DNA from: Phragmites australis
Taxonomy: Eukaryota > Streptophyta > Magnoliopsida > Poales > Poaceae
Reading direction: 5' to 3'
Assembly: GCF_958298935.1 (NCBI RefSeq)
Contig: NC_084924.1
Location: 4,154,001-4,218,000 of the forward strand
DNA length: 64,000 nucleotides
Shown here: in pieces, positions 1-12,598 of the stretch
How the letters are laid out: each line of letters starts with the position of its first letter
How positions within the stretch are numbered: position 1 is the first letter of the stretch
Notes under the pieces: model-generated
Databases searched by the model: none
What the model was told of the DNA's origin: nothing
Seen by the model: the letters and a program-made list of their open reading frames with translations, nothing else
Translations under genes and position numbers: made by a program

Positions 1-120
1 GTCAAAGAATGACTGCATACACTACTGACACTTATATACAGATATGCAGTAATATACAACTCAAGTTATATGTACATCATCAGTTTTATCAGTACAACTC
101 CTTAGAAGATTTTGGTAATT

Positions 121-1989
121 CTAAACTCCATCATAAGTAGGCGGTTGTCCTGCCCTAGAAGTTGGCACAAGAGTACTAGCTGGCACTTCTGGTATCCTAT
201 TGTGCTGTGCAGCTTGTGCTATTTGAGGTCCATAAGCATGGGGTCCTGGTACCTGCAAAACGTTTTGACATTTTAGCTATGAACAGATGAAAGAAGGTCT
301 AAAATTCGGAACATCTTAGATATCATAGTATGATAATACCTGTGGTGCCGCTGTTTGCCCACCATCTGGGTGAAGGAAGTGATTGCTTGCCTCGCTGAGG
401 TGAATATTTTGCATCCGGTTCGCAGCATTCAGTGGATTCATAGCTGGAGACGGGTTCAAAGGGATGTGATTTGGCTGGGGATGGTTCATGTGTGGTACTC
501 TTGGCATCTGACTTAGGCCTTGTGCTGCCGGGATGCAAGCTGAATTCATGCCCAGAGCCATTGGTGGCATGAATTGGTGAGCACCAGGAAACATCATTGG
601 CGCCATCCCGGAAGTCATCCACATGATCTGAGGTATAATTCCTAGTCTCAGTTGGTACCAGCAAATGATCTCATATCAGGTCATGTAAGTTCAGGTAAGA
701 GTAATTGCAAACCTGAATCTGCATTTGGAGAGACTTCAGATACTCTATTGTCTCATCTAATATCGATGCTTTGTCAGTCTGAAAAAATTATTAGAGTAAA
801 CCAAAAGGATTGAAGAAAATCAAGGGAAACATACTGACAACGATCAGTTAAATGCGACTTCATTCAACAGAATTTTTCAGTCCAGGGACTTGTGCCTTCT
901 CAGAAAAGAGGCATGATGTTGTTTCTTACCTTGTTGCAGTGCGGTATCAGCTCCTGCAACGCGCGCATCTTTTCATTGATCCGGTCCCTTCTTCTCTATA
1001 TCAGCAACAATCAATAATGCTGTAAGAACAGTTTACCCACAATCTGTCTTTCTGAAAATAGGCTTAGCTAGTGTAATCTGATCTCACCCTCTCTGAGAGA
1101 TTATGAACTTCAGCTGTGCGAGTCCTGCGCTTCGACCCATATCTCCTCGATGATTTGGTCTCCTCTGTTGCTTCACACTCAGCATCCTGCAATTTCCTCA
1201 TCAATTCCATTCCACTCAAGCATCCCTTTTTCCTAGTTCTTACCCATTACAAGTTACAGCCAAAGAACATGAACAAATTAGACCAAGAAACACCTCACTC
1301 TGACTACCCGAGTCGTCTCTGCACCTCCCTTTCCTCTTGTGGACATGGACGCTGTCACTCGGCAACCCGGATCCCCCAAAGTTGCTCCCGGACCTGCCGG
1401 ACGACGACGTGCCGGTGCCGGTGCCGGTGCCAGCCCCGCGCGGCGCCTCCGACGGCAATGCCGCGTCCTCCCCACTGCCCCCCACTGGCATTCTGGTCAC
1501 CTGGTTGCTGCCGCAGAAGGTCGAGCAGATATCGCCGGCCCAGCTCGACTCGACGCCGCTCCCCATCGGCGGCCTCGCCAGGTGCGCCAACGCCGTCGGG
1601 GGCTGTGAGCTAGGGCCTGGGAACGTGTCCCCGTGGTGCGGGCTGGGGTTGGCGATGCTGCTGTACCACAGCTGCGTGTACAGGTTCTTCTCCAGCGCGT
1701 CGTCAAGGGTGTCCGGGAACCACGCGGCGGTCTCCTCGCCGGTGAGGCCGCTGCTGCTCGGGCGGTCGGAGGGCGCCGGCCTCTGGTGCGCCTGGGGCTG
1801 CGCGACGATACTCCCGTTGTGCCATAGCAGCTCCACGAGATCGTCGTCCGTGCTGCGGACGCCATTGGAGCATGCGCAAATCAGTATCCAGAAATCAACG
1901 GAACGAAGAAGGATTTTTTTTTGGGTGAAATGGAATCTTTACACGATGGGCTTCTTTTGATTCGCCGCCGATCTCCCATTGCCGTCCAT
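121..1989 (-). CDS. PIL: PIF-like (PIL) bHLH transcription factor, 418 aa
   Basis: Phytochrome-interacting-factor class bHLH regulator, nuclear; the family binds G/E-boxes and represses light responses until active phytochrome removes it. Coding exons on the minus strand: 1943-1989, 1294-1852, 1088-1186, 930-995, 713-778, 340-627 and 121-252, all with GT/AG borders and an unbroken frame. The protein begins [15 protein letters not shown]. An active-phytochrome-B-binding motif lies at about residues 18-34 (core ELLWHNG). The basic region includes [18 protein letters not shown], with E-box contacts H230, E234 and R238, followed by helix-loop-helix to about residue 279 and the PIF-typical [15 protein letters not shown]. 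The APB residue after the conserved glycine is Ser rather than the usual Gln. Closest by memory are rice OsPIL13/OsPIL14; which one is orthologous is uncertain. The third, fourth and fifth coding exons encode the bHLH. Confidence 0.93.
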
Positions 1990-3000
1990 GTCCTCACGAC
2001 TCTTGGTCCTGGAGAAAGAAGATGAACATCTCACAGTCCATCCATCAATCATCATCTGTAGGAGTAAAAGAAATGAAGCGGGGAAAAACAAAAAGAAGAC
2101 GCGACCGAAAGCGTACTTCCTAATCGAAAGTTGCCGGGGAGGATCAAGAACGGCGAGAACAGCAAACGTCAGCAAACTTAACCAAAACTGGAAACTTCGC
2201 CATCGCAGCAGAGCGCCAACAGAAGAAGAAAGAAAAGAGACAAGAAAGGGGAGGAGAAGTTGAGCTAGGCTAAGCTACCTTTCTCTACCTAGCTTAGAAT
2301 CTCAGATTGCAACAGGCAAAGGAGAGAATCCTTTACTAGTACTACTGATGAGTAATGAGTACCGACTACTGGGCTGGTGAACTGACCTCTTACCTGAATA
2401 CTACTACTGCACTCGATGACTCGAGCAACCCTGCGAGAACTGCAAAGCGTTCGTTCTCTCCGGGCAAACAGCAGCAAACGCAGAAACCTCCAACACCGAA
2501 GCACAGCAATACAGCATGAGCATCACGAGGATAAAGCTAGCTGCGCAGCCGCAGCTGTCCCGTACAAGTCTAGTTCCTTCAGAAAGAACAGACTACAGAG
2601 CCCGTGGGCAATTTTATCCTGGATTTTTCCCGGGAAATATTGGGGGAATGGAAGGGGAGGCCAAATAAATTTGCGATTTTTGCAGCGGTGGTTTCGATGG
2701 AGGAAAAGGATAAGGGTTGGCATCGTTGTCGGATCCCCTTGGCATGGGATAAATGTCGGCCCTCGAAATTGGCAGCTTGGAGGAATGGATGCATCGCTCG
2801 CTCTGCTGCAGCTGCTAGCTGCTTCGGATCGCGTAAACTAATCATTCTTCTCTGCAACCGATGCTTTATGCATGCACAGGGATTTTTTTCTTTTCGAAAC
2901 CAAGATTGCACTGGGAATTAAGTGAAGCTTCTCTGTTAATATCTTTTCACGTAAATATAAGAGTGATTTCATGAAGTGGAAGAGCTGACTGGAGAGGAGT
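1990..3000 (-). promoter_or_regulatory. 5' UTR and upstream region of the PIL gene
   Basis: This is the stretch upstream of the PIL start codon. The first 500 bases are moderately GC-rich with short open frames but no coding pattern I recognise, and probably include 5' UTR. I could not identify a convincing TATA box or fix the transcription start. An upstream UTR intron is possible, but I did not find a clear splice pair. Confidence 0.35.
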
Positions 3001-4599
3001 GAAGACTGAAGTGATCTGCATGGAGCGAGTAGGATGTAGGTGTGCTCTTTTCTTTCAGGGAAGCATTAGAGTAATCTTTTTGGATGGCTCATTAGTGATA
3101 TGAGCGACTCTGCAATAAGTTTTCTAGGGTGATTGGGTCGTTCTTCGAATTCTTAGAAGAATCAAAGAAGAATATTTTCTTTGAAAAAAAGTAGGATGTG
3201 GCATTTAGTGCCTGATGGGTACCTTGCCCAAGGGGAATTTCCCAGAGCTAATTCTTCCATCTGCAATTCAGAATATCTTATCACATTAAACTGAATTGTT
3301 AACAGTGACTCTGATAGTTGCAATGATTAGCGAACAAAAAACGTGTGATCCAACTTAATTAGACTTATCCGTGAGTTTCTTGGAGCTGTTTAAATCAAGA
3401 AACTCTTCACGATCATGCATACTGGTTTGTGAGGACATAAAAACATTGCAAAACATCCCAATAGCATAGCCTAATTACAGAAACAACTAAATCGATGAAT
3501 TAATAGTTTTCTACTCAACCATGCAATTTACTCCTTTCACTAGAGCAACATAAATATCTCTTTCAAACGGGCCAAAATGTTTTTTTCTTCTAAAAATAAA
3601 ATGCCATGTGCGCTACTTGCAGCTGAGAGAATAAATTGAAAGGGAAATGTTCCATCCGACATCCAAACTGCCGAAATCGACTGCGGAACCTGGGTGAGAG
3701 CTAGCTACCCATCCAGTTTATCTCGATCATTCTATTCTGACGTTTTCCTCTCTTTTTCCTTTCCGCTGTCGTCTTATGATAAAAAAAACGTTTTTGCAGC
3801 TAGTTGTGATCTTGTGCCAGGTGAGCCTGAGCCAATGAGAGCTTGGATTTGGATTACAGATGCATATGGGGCCGGGTCCTCTCATCCTCAAAGAAGATTG
3901 TGCTTTGCCCTCCCCTTGTCTGGACAAAGAACTACTTGCCGACAGCAACGGGCAACGGCGCTTTTTTTTTTTTTTTTTTTTTTTGCAAAGGGATGGAATT
4001 ATATATTAGCAAAGTAGCACAGTACATCCCAGTTTGCACCAAAGACCTAAAAAAGAAAAATTATATTGAAGTCCTTGAGGGTCATTTTCAACCACAAGCT
4101 ATGTTTCTCCGATCGCCGCCGCCGTAGACAAACGCCGATATCAAAGCCAGATCCACTGTCGCCTGGATAAAAGGCTTCAAATCTTGGAAACTACCGCATC
4201 ATCCAACACCCCAGCTCCACTAGCACGGCTAATTGGTGGCTGAAAAAAAATGGCCTCATCCCAGGATTCTTCCTCCCCACCCGATTTTTATCATTGGATC
4301 AGTGCCCAGATTTGTGCTGGTGGTTAGGCTTTTTCAAAATGCAGTTGTTAGAGTCTAAAAAACACCCGAGTTTTTTAATACTACCAACACATGCAAATTC
4401 TATATGGATTACAGTTAGTTTATATTAAAGTTATAGTTAGTTTATATAAAAGTTACCGTCATCCCTTTGGTGTAAATTTCAAGTAACGTGGGTGTAAATC
4501 AAAATCTAATAACTACAACTATTTTAATATATGTTACAGAAAACTATAGCTCTTGGTGCTCTTTAAAAAACTTACAACTATTTTAACAAATATTGAAAA
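3001..4599. other. Intergenic AT-rich DNA, no gene seen
   Basis: There is no open frame with coding character. A 23-base poly-T run lies at 3962-3984. The short open frames around it have no recognisable product. Confidence 0.5.
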
Positions 4600-4728
4600 A
4601 AAAACTATAACTTTCTCATCATAGTATCACATATCATACTCTATAGCATGTAATATGAGAATTAACCGCGAGTTCAACTGTTGACAAATGATGATATGTG
4701 AGCACATTGTGAGAAAGTTATAGTTTTT
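4600..4728. repeat. Small hairpin (MITE-like inverted repeat)
   Basis: The 19-base arm at 4600-4618 (AAAAACTATAACTTTCTCA) is the exact reverse complement of 4710-4728. A second inner pair, CACATATCAT with ATGATATGTG, extends the stem with a few mismatches. AT-rich flanks and size fit a miniature inverted-repeat element or a foldback remnant. No target duplication could be assigned. Confidence 0.5.
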
Positions 4729-4849
4729 TACTCATTAATTTTTATTACTATTATCGTCACATGTAAGTCCAAGCCGTAGATCCTAGATCTAGTGGTGAGA
4801 GAGTTCCGGTGAGATCCACCCCTAAAACATCCTAGTGAGATATAGACTG

Positions 4850-5774
4850 TCACAGCCTAATTTATGCATTTCATGGCATTCCACATGTACAAGCGTCAGG
4901 AACATTATATTTAAATTTTTGAGCAATTGTTTGAATGCATTTGAATTTGGATTCAAAATGTTGAATTAAAAGGCAACTGATGCACTATGAATTAAAAGAC
5001 AAAAGTTACTGTACAATTTAGGTTTGAAAATAATTTAAGAAATTATTCCATTAATTAATTTGAATATTAGTAAAATTTTCTAGGGAATTAACTTGAAGCC
5101 AAAAAATTCAAGCAATGTTTTAAAGCTGTAAATTTAGAATAATTTTATTTCAAAATTGAATCTAGATTTTTGAGTTAAACCAATTAAAATAGATTCATTA
5201 TGAATTCTAGTATCACCAGAAAAATCGGCATAGTTGTTTAAGCATTCTAGATGGTCCCAATTAAACAGAGAAAGTGAGAGAGGAGAGATTGAAGTCTGGT
5301 CACTATTCTCACGGGACCCACTGTCGGTCTCTCTCATTTTTCTCTTTCTTCCTCCTCCCGACCGAGCGCAGGACAGCGCCGCCATGCGGTCGAGCTCACC
5401 TGCGCACGCCCCGATGCCGTCCAACACCATCTGACGCCGTGAGCCGCTCCTCCCTCTGCCTAGCGCCGTGGCCGTCGATTCCGTCGCCTCCCTCCGTCTC
5501 TCTGCTCTCTCTCTCTCTCTCAACCAAACAGAGCGACAACTCTCCCTCCTCCTTGCTTGTTGCCGCCTTGATCCACCGGAGAAGGTCGCCGTGACCTCCA
5601 TCCGCCGCTCCCATCCTCCATTCCCCTTCTCGTGGTCGAGATCGACCGCGGGCGCCGCCTTCTTCCTCTACTCCGCCGGCCACCACCCCGCCATCGATTT
5701 CTCGGTTCCGACGCCTCCCCGAGCTAGCTAAGCCTCTGGTGAGCACCTCCGCAAACCGGTGAGCCCCGTGCGCC

Positions 5775-5808
<34 letters not shown>

Positions 5809-7823
5809 GCCGCCTTCGTCGTCACCGACGGAGCAGTCGCGCCACCGCTGCACAAGCTTGCCGCCGGCGTAGCTCCGGTGGTCTCCATTGTGTGTGTAAC
5901 ACCCTGGATGAACCCCTATTTCGCACTGGTGCTAGTGGTGCTGGCCGTTTGGTCGAGGCGTCGCAGGACTTACCGCCGGTGAGCTGGCCGACCGCCAATT
6001 TAGAGCTGGGACTTTAGGGCGTGTTTTTTCAGCTCAAGCACGGTACGGTTCGGTCTAGCCTAATCATGGCATGGCCCGAGAACAGATGGACCGGATCAGT
6101 CCAGCACGATTATTGGGTCGGGTCGGGCATTGGTATAAAACACGATGAGCGGCCCGACCGACAAAAAAAATGGATCATGCTTGAGTTAGTCCGGCACGAA
6201 AAAATAGACCGTGCTTGAGCCGGTCCGACACGAAAGTAGCCCGACTACTAAATTTGCGCTCCTGAACCGTTTTACTCAACCCAGCCTCAGTCACAGCCCT
6301 TCCGACCTCACCCGTCCTCCTCCTTATCCTCATTCCTTCCTCACCCACCGCGACATAAAAAAAAAGTTATTTTTAAGGGGACACAAAAAGAGAGTCGTTG
6401 TGATTTTAATAGCCTTATAATTTACACTAAGTGAAACATCTGGAAAGAGAAAAACAAGAAGAGTTTTTTAAGGGAAAACAAAATCAAGTGTGATGTGGCG
6501 AACATGTAATTGAATATACCAATCAAAGAAGACCAGCCTTGCTCTTGGTGAGTTAGATTAAGCAGTCACTCTCTCTCTCTCTCTTTTTAGGTAGTAGCTT
6601 TTTTTCTTTGTTGTAGCGTGAATGCTTTACCCTCGGGCAGTTGTTTAGTAAAACTTTTTATTCTCCTCCTAATCGATCGATAGAGCTCCTACCTCTTTAA
6701 GAAGGGAAAAAAACAACTCTCTGATTTTACGCTAATGTTTTTTTTCGACGAGTACGCTAATACTTTTCTGGAGAGATTGTGCCATCTCTTTTTCCAAGGT
6801 TCTCTTTTGCGGGATTTTACCAAGGTTAATTGGTGGTACCATACTGTGGTATATTAGCTGTTGGCTATTGGAGAGAGTATCGTAGAAAATTTTGGCATTA
6901 GGGATGGTGATAGGTCAGGTCAGGTATGAGTGAAATAAAACCATATCTGATCCAAAATCCGTTAGCATTAGCCTGATTTGAATCCGAGATGGTAAACGGT
7001 CAAAAACTGACATCCGAACCCGCACTCGTCGAACATTCTTGCAACCGATTACTCAAACTAGAATGAAATGAACAGGAACAATACAGATATGTTGATTAGT
7101 ATGAGAATACTAATGTGCCTTTTGTTGTTGTTCCAACAAAAATCAAAGGTTCAGTGCCGTCACTAATTTTCTCATACTAATTTCAGCATACTAATTACAG
7201 CAATAACAAATGAACAACAACATAAAGCTGGTAACCAGCTATGTTCCAACACAAATAGACAGTAACAATACTGATATGTTCCAACCGCTGAACAACAACA
7301 TCTCCAGATATTCCAAATTCGAACACAAATCATGAGCAATCTCTGATGAAAAAGCTGGTGTTGTATCTTCTGTTCAAGCTACTCAAAATTTTGTTTCTCT
7401 ATCAAATAAACCTGATCTGGGATCTTGTGATACTACAGTAGATAATTTCTATGTAAGTAAAGAAAACTTTAAAATGTTAACCTCAAATCTGGATGATAGA
7501 TGATTTAGAACAAGCAGATTATTTGCCTTAGTTATTTTGTCCCTCAGTTGCTTGGGCATATTGTCTTACAGCAAACCATTGACCAAAACTATCGAGACGA
7601 TGGACAAAAAGATAGAGTAGATCAATACAGACCTATCCACTTAAGCTTCCTCTTGGAAACAAGATGGAAGCAGACCTACCCCTTTTATTGATCTAATAAA
7701 CAAACGGTAAGACTTAAACCAGAATGATACGCAAGTACTAGCAAATGAAATTATAAAATTATGCGTAAGTACTAGCAGAATGATGCTTATGAGAAAACGA
7801 GTTGAAATGTTACATGGTTTATA
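4850..7823. other. Intergenic DNA with probable old repeat fragments
   Basis: A stretch starting near 4853 (TGTCACAGCCTAATTT) and a later one near 5894 (TGTAACACCCTGG) resemble beginnings of degraded grass LTR or intergenic repeats. The GC-rich block 5340-5740 has several overlapping open frames, rich in Ser, Arg and Pro, but no recognisable domain. A CT microsatellite lies at 5776-5805. From 6020 to 6240 there are repeated CACGGTACGG/GGCCCGAC-type words typical of dispersed repeats. The rest is AT-rich with no gene visible. Confidence 0.4.
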
Positions 7824-9731
7824 TGTGACGAGTAATTGATAAGGTTATGGATTTAGTTTGTTGATTTATATGATTGCATAAGTATGTTTATGTACTGTAA
7901 TTATGATTATGACTAACTAAAATTGTAGAGAAGATAGAGTTGGTGTTTTTATCTCCGAGTCCATCAAAATTGTACACACCAGATAATTCGGCGCTGAAAA
8001 TTTTATACACGCCAGATGATCCGACACCTAGAAAGACTACATGATGGAGTATTTCAACTCAAAAGCAAAAAATAAAGTACACGCCGAATGATCTGACGAT
8101 GGGCATAGTGAACACCAGAGCATTTCTTGCAGAGAGGTTGCAAATCGGCTCTAGTGGACCTACATGTGTCCGATGGTCCGATGATGAAAGATGCGAACGC
8201 CGGAGAATACACCGGATCATTTGTTGTAGATAGATTGGAAAAAGATTGCCTGGTGGAGATGAACACACCGGATGGTCCGACGTTGAGCAGTTGTGTACGC
8301 CAGACTATTTCTTACAGAGAGGATTCCAGATAGCCAGTCTGGCGAGTTGAACACGTCGAATGGTCCGATGCTTAGGGGGTATGGACGATGGATCATCTGG
8401 CGTTCACGGTTTCTCTGAGATGTGCATTGATTGAGAATTTTGATTATGGACTAATCTATAATGGAGTTGGAGATATGTGTTTGTTTATCTCGTGTTGTGC
8501 ATGTGACAGATGCAACTCGCGACCGATGATGGGATGATCGGGCCAAGCAGGGTGCTTGGTGCCGATCAATCAAGGAGGTTGGATGGATCCTAGGTGTACA
8601 CATAGAGGTCAAGCAAAGCATATGAAGATAGATGAAAATAGAGAGTTAACAAAATCAAACGAAGGGGATGCCGGTGCAAGTGACAAGGTGGTCTAAGGGA
8701 TCGAGAATGTGAGAGACTTGTGGGCAGTTAAGATCGCATGACGGAGTACACGTATCAATATCGGGATACTTGCTTGGGGTTAGAACAAGTGGTAGTAGTC
8801 ACTCTTTGAGAAGCGTGCAAGATGGTTTCGCGGTTTAGCCTCAAAACTATGGAAGAATAGAGTGCACGTGGCATCATAGTGAAGCTTACGTTGAGGTGAA
8901 ACTAAGTCGTGAAGGCGCCACAACCGTTCGATAAATGAAGCGAAAAATTGACTAAAATGTCCTGATGGTAGGTAGAAAGTCATTATATGAAATGAGTATT
9001 ATGAAAATAAGGAAGCTTAAGGGTTAATTAACCTATCTAGATCTATAAATAGATGGGTAGGACTGTGTGGAAGGTTTGAGCCAGCTATTTGAGTCTTGAG
9101 AGATAGATTTTAGAGGAGAGTAGCCTTTGTCATATGTGAGAGATTTTTTTAAGAAAAATATCTTGTAATCTACTAAAATAAAGGTTGTTCTTCGCAAGAA
9201 ATGAAGAGATTGTTTCTTTTGATGCTTGTGTTTATCTCCATCTAGCTTCTTTCTATTGGCTCTTTTATTTTGTTGCGAGTTATTATCTTTTCTCTTGAGT
9301 TTTTGTTTCGGTTGTTGAACTAAAAGATTTTCATATTAGGAACTGTTCTTCTTGTTGCTAGAAGCATAAAATTCGTATACATTGATATATAATTATGTCT
9401 TGAATTCTCTTGTCTCTGAATCATCAACTTGAAGAATCTCTTCTACCAGTGATCTTATCTTTAATTTGAAGATTTATTTTCTCAAGTTACAATATTTTTA
9501 TGGTGATGACTAATGGATTGAGTTATATTAGAACCTGGGATTCAAATACAACCATGAGAGCTATGATTTTCTTTATATTCTTTATTGTAACTTGTTTTTT
9601 CTTCAGATTTTGCTTTCGTTTAAATTTTTAAGATGAGTTGGATGAAACGAAAGAGAAAACTATCCAATTCGAAAGAATTTGGTAAGATCATCGTCTATCT
9701 ACCCTTTCTAATCATCATTTTTGGTCCTACA
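7824..9731 (+). mobile_element. Lone LTR, family A (copia-type retrotransposon)
   Basis: The stretch runs from TGTGACGAGTAATTG to a CCTACA end. It aligns by eye along its length with the LTR at 17386-19391: the same near-palindromic CACCGGATGG/TCCGGTG-like words, the shared phrase GGTGCTTGGTGCCG, and the same AT-rich 3' end. No primer-binding site follows, so this is a solo LTR or an isolated fragment. A TTATA word precedes it at 7819-7823 and recurs at 9734-9738, two bases beyond the expected end, so the target duplication is not secure. Confidence 0.7.
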
Positions 9732-9929
9732 GCTTATATGGATATTCCTGGTTTCTCCAAAAGAAGAATCAAGGGTGGTACCTAGTACATGGCTGCATGC
9801 TAAAAAATCATATGAAAGCTCACACATCTGAAGTGAAGAAGCTCAGATCTGGGGTTGGAAGAGGTTGCGCATGCGCTCACCGGTGAGAGTGCGAGAGGTG
9901 GGGGCGGCGCGGACGGCGAGGCTAGACCC

Positions 9930-10440
9930 CGTCTTGCGTGTGTGACTGTGGCGGCGAACGGGAGAGGAGAACCGGAGTCAGGACTCGGGACGAGTTTGGT
10001 TTCCTGCGCGAGTCCATGCGCTGCGTCGACGGCCTCTGAACCGTGACCGGACCATGCGCTGCGTCGGGGGCTCCATCAGGTTCGTCTGCATCGACCGCTC
10101 CACTGGGCGTAGACAGCATGGCGACGTGAAGGGTGACCGTGTGGACTCTGGACCTGTCTAACAAGCAGTGGACGAAAGACAAGGAGTTACGAGCGAGAGA
10201 ACTCCGGAGGCGGAGTGCCCCGTCCTGATGTCGGATGGTACCCTCTGCCTCCTGCTGCCTAACCTGCGCAAGAGGAGGGAAGGAGTCCATGGAGGATTAC
10301 ATCTGCTACCTTGACGTGCACAGCATGAGCCTCTGGTGGTCCGCACGACTCGATGACTGCAGTTACACTGAGCCTGCAATCTTGCCTTCAATTTCTTCAC
10401 GATGCTCGTTCTTACCTGCAACATGACGCAGGAAGTGAAA
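9930..10440 (+). pseudogene. DUF1618-family gene fragment (C-terminal part)
   Basis: This is a fragment of a DUF1618 protein gene, a large grass family of unknown function. The sequence closely matches the reverse complement of about 60090-60470, including the stretches encoding TMRCVGGSIRFVCIDRS, TLDLSNKQWTKDKE and MEDYICYLDVHSMSL. The frame is broken several times relative to the other copy (for example after the WTKDKE stretch, and at the junction before the MEDYIC stretch). No start or N-terminal half lies next to it. It is a broken copy, not a working gene. Confidence 0.7.
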
Positions 10441-10729
10441 TCCTACGGCTGGTCAGGTTGTTATATAGTTCTATTACTACACTGCTTCATCAAACTATCC
10501 GGTTTATGTATACTTCCTGAATTTGTGAATTACTACTACTCTTGTCTTGTTTACAGGTCTCTAGCAGCAGAGGAGGAGTCAGGGCCCGGCGACCCTGGGT
10601 TGTAGCTTCAGAAAGTCAGCACTCCACGCAACATGGGCCTTCAGCAAGTCAGCACTCCCGATTCATTGGTGGCTTCTACTGGGCCGTTTGCGTTGTTGCT
10701 AGAGATATAAATAGTTGAATGAGTGGACA

Positions 10730-11878
10730 GAAATTCAGAGTTATTTTATTTTATATTTTCTAATATAAATAATTAAATAAAGATTTGTAAAAATAGATGT
10801 CTATTCTCTTCTCGTGGGATGTTTAGCCCTTATCACCCACTGAGAGGGTGATAAACAATCCGTCTATGCCAGCATGACAGCACTGACCCTTTTACCACTC
10901 TCTTATGAGACGGGTAGACCCTTATAATCCTCTCAAAGTGCTCGGTGGCTCTAATTTCCCTCCTATCTTCTCTTTCTATCTTCTTTGTTCAAAATAGTAG
11001 TCTTCTATTTATTTCAAAAATTCTAAACATTTTGGTACAGGTTTAATAATCCATGTGCAATTCAATTTAATTAGATTCACCTAAAAATACTATGTAAAAT
11101 TTTAACTAAAATTCTCAAGAAAGCTACTTTTATAACTTCTAATAATTATTAGGGTCTCAAATAAATTTTCAAAAATATGGTTAAAATTAATAATATTCTT
11201 CTTATATTATGGAATAATTTCTAAAATTATTTTCAGCCCTAGACTATATAGTGAAAAAGTGATTTTATTAGTAATGCTCTATTTATATGTATTTTTTATT
11301 GATGGTGAAAAATATAGCATTACAAAGAAACTCACTTTTTCAGTATATAACCTAGGACTAGAAATAACTTTAGAAATGGGTCAATCACATATAAGAATAT
11401 TAGTGATTTTTTCTAGATTTTTAGAAATTTATTTGAGACCTTAACAATTGTTAGAAGTTATAAAAATAACTATTTATTTGGAGAATTTTAGTTTAAATTT
11501 TACATAGTTTTTTTATGAATCCAATTAAATGGATTAAGCATGGATTATGAAACACTTAAAAAAATTCTAAGATCTTTTAGATAACATAAGACCACTATTT
11601 TAAACAGAGAAGATACGAGAAAAACTGGAGCCGTCAAGCACTATTCACAGAGAGCTAACTAGGGCTAACTGCCCTTTGAGGGGTTGTAAGGGTTTATGAG
11701 AGTACGGTAAGGGTCAGAATTGCCATGGTGGCATAGGCGGACTACTTACCGTCCTCTCTGGATGGTAAGAGCCTAACCACCAGAGGGCAATAGACTCCTA
11801 TTTTTGTAAATCTTTCAATTCGATGTGTATTTATTTAATTATTTATGTTAGAAAATATAAAAAAAACTCTAGATATTC
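10730..11878. repeat. 1.15-kb imperfect palindrome (long inverted repeat)
   Basis: The left arm, about 10730-11286, is the imperfect reverse complement of the right arm, about 11308-11878, by eye roughly 80% alike over more than 500 bases with small gaps. Examples are TATATTTTCTAATATAAATA at the left and its complement at the right, and GTGAAAAAGTGA at 11251 facing TCACTTTTTCAGT near 11332. The spacer is only about 20 bases. It carries no gene. It looks like a foldback or long-TIR non-autonomous DNA transposon; target-site duplications were not evident at the ends I chose. Confidence 0.8.
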
Positions 11879-11879
11879 A

Positions 11880-12598
11880 TACAACATGGGCCTGCAGCGA
11901 TGTGACCATTGGACTCGATGTCTTGCTCGGCCTCCATATCAGCAAACACCAACTAGATGAAGGTGTATAGGGCAGATAGTGACCAGGGCGTATATCATAG
12001 CTTTGAGGGTCATGAGGTCCCGATCGAGGCCTCTAGGGGGTGAGGGCGACATGTTGAGGGGATCGAGGGGCCACGCGGCCTAGTCGTCTTGTGCCATCCC
12101 TGTAGCTGGCCCTCACCGTTGATCCGCTGTTTGCCCGTGCTGGTGCTCCCAGTCTACGAGGTGGGCCCATGCCATTGTGCGGAGAGACGGCGTCGGCTCT
12201 TCTACGGTGAGCCGACAACCGAGGTGGCTCACCAATAGTAAGGCTTATGGTGGATGTGGTGGAGGATCAAGGCGTTGCATCCAACGCTATCGCAGATGCT
12301 GGGGTAAAATTGCATAAGCAAAGCGGGTGCGCCATTGCAAGCTACTGCAGCGCAGAGGTGAGGATTTTTAGATTTCCTCCTCTCTGTTTTGTCCTCAACA
12401 AAAATACTGTAAAAATGATGAACTCAACCAAGGGGATAAAAAAAATATAAACATCTACTAGTAGTCAACATTTTGTCCAGGCTATTGAAATTTTCTGGCT
12501 TCGCATTGCTCTAGCTAAACATCATATAACTGAAACTATCATGTGCTGCTACAACAGGAGTGGACGATCGTCGAGTGCCTAAATAGGAAGGCATATGG
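11880..12598. other. Intergenic DNA, no gene assigned
   Basis: A GC-rich patch at 12030-12250 has open frames on both strands but no family I recognise. The remainder is mixed sequence leading into the DUF1618 fragment. Confidence 0.35.

Noticed and set aside
1116..1960. Plus-strand open frames across 1.1-1.9 kb
   Set aside because: They are antisense to the PIL exons, which form one continuous minus-strand protein with PIF motifs.
5234..5731. Overlapping open frames in a GC-rich patch as a gene first exon
   Set aside because: No splice-compatible downstream exon or recognisable protein. The surroundings look like repeat DNA.
7819..9738. TTATA words as target duplication of the family A lone LTR
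   Set aside because: The right-hand word is two bases beyond the expected CA end, and the word is common in AT-rich DNA.
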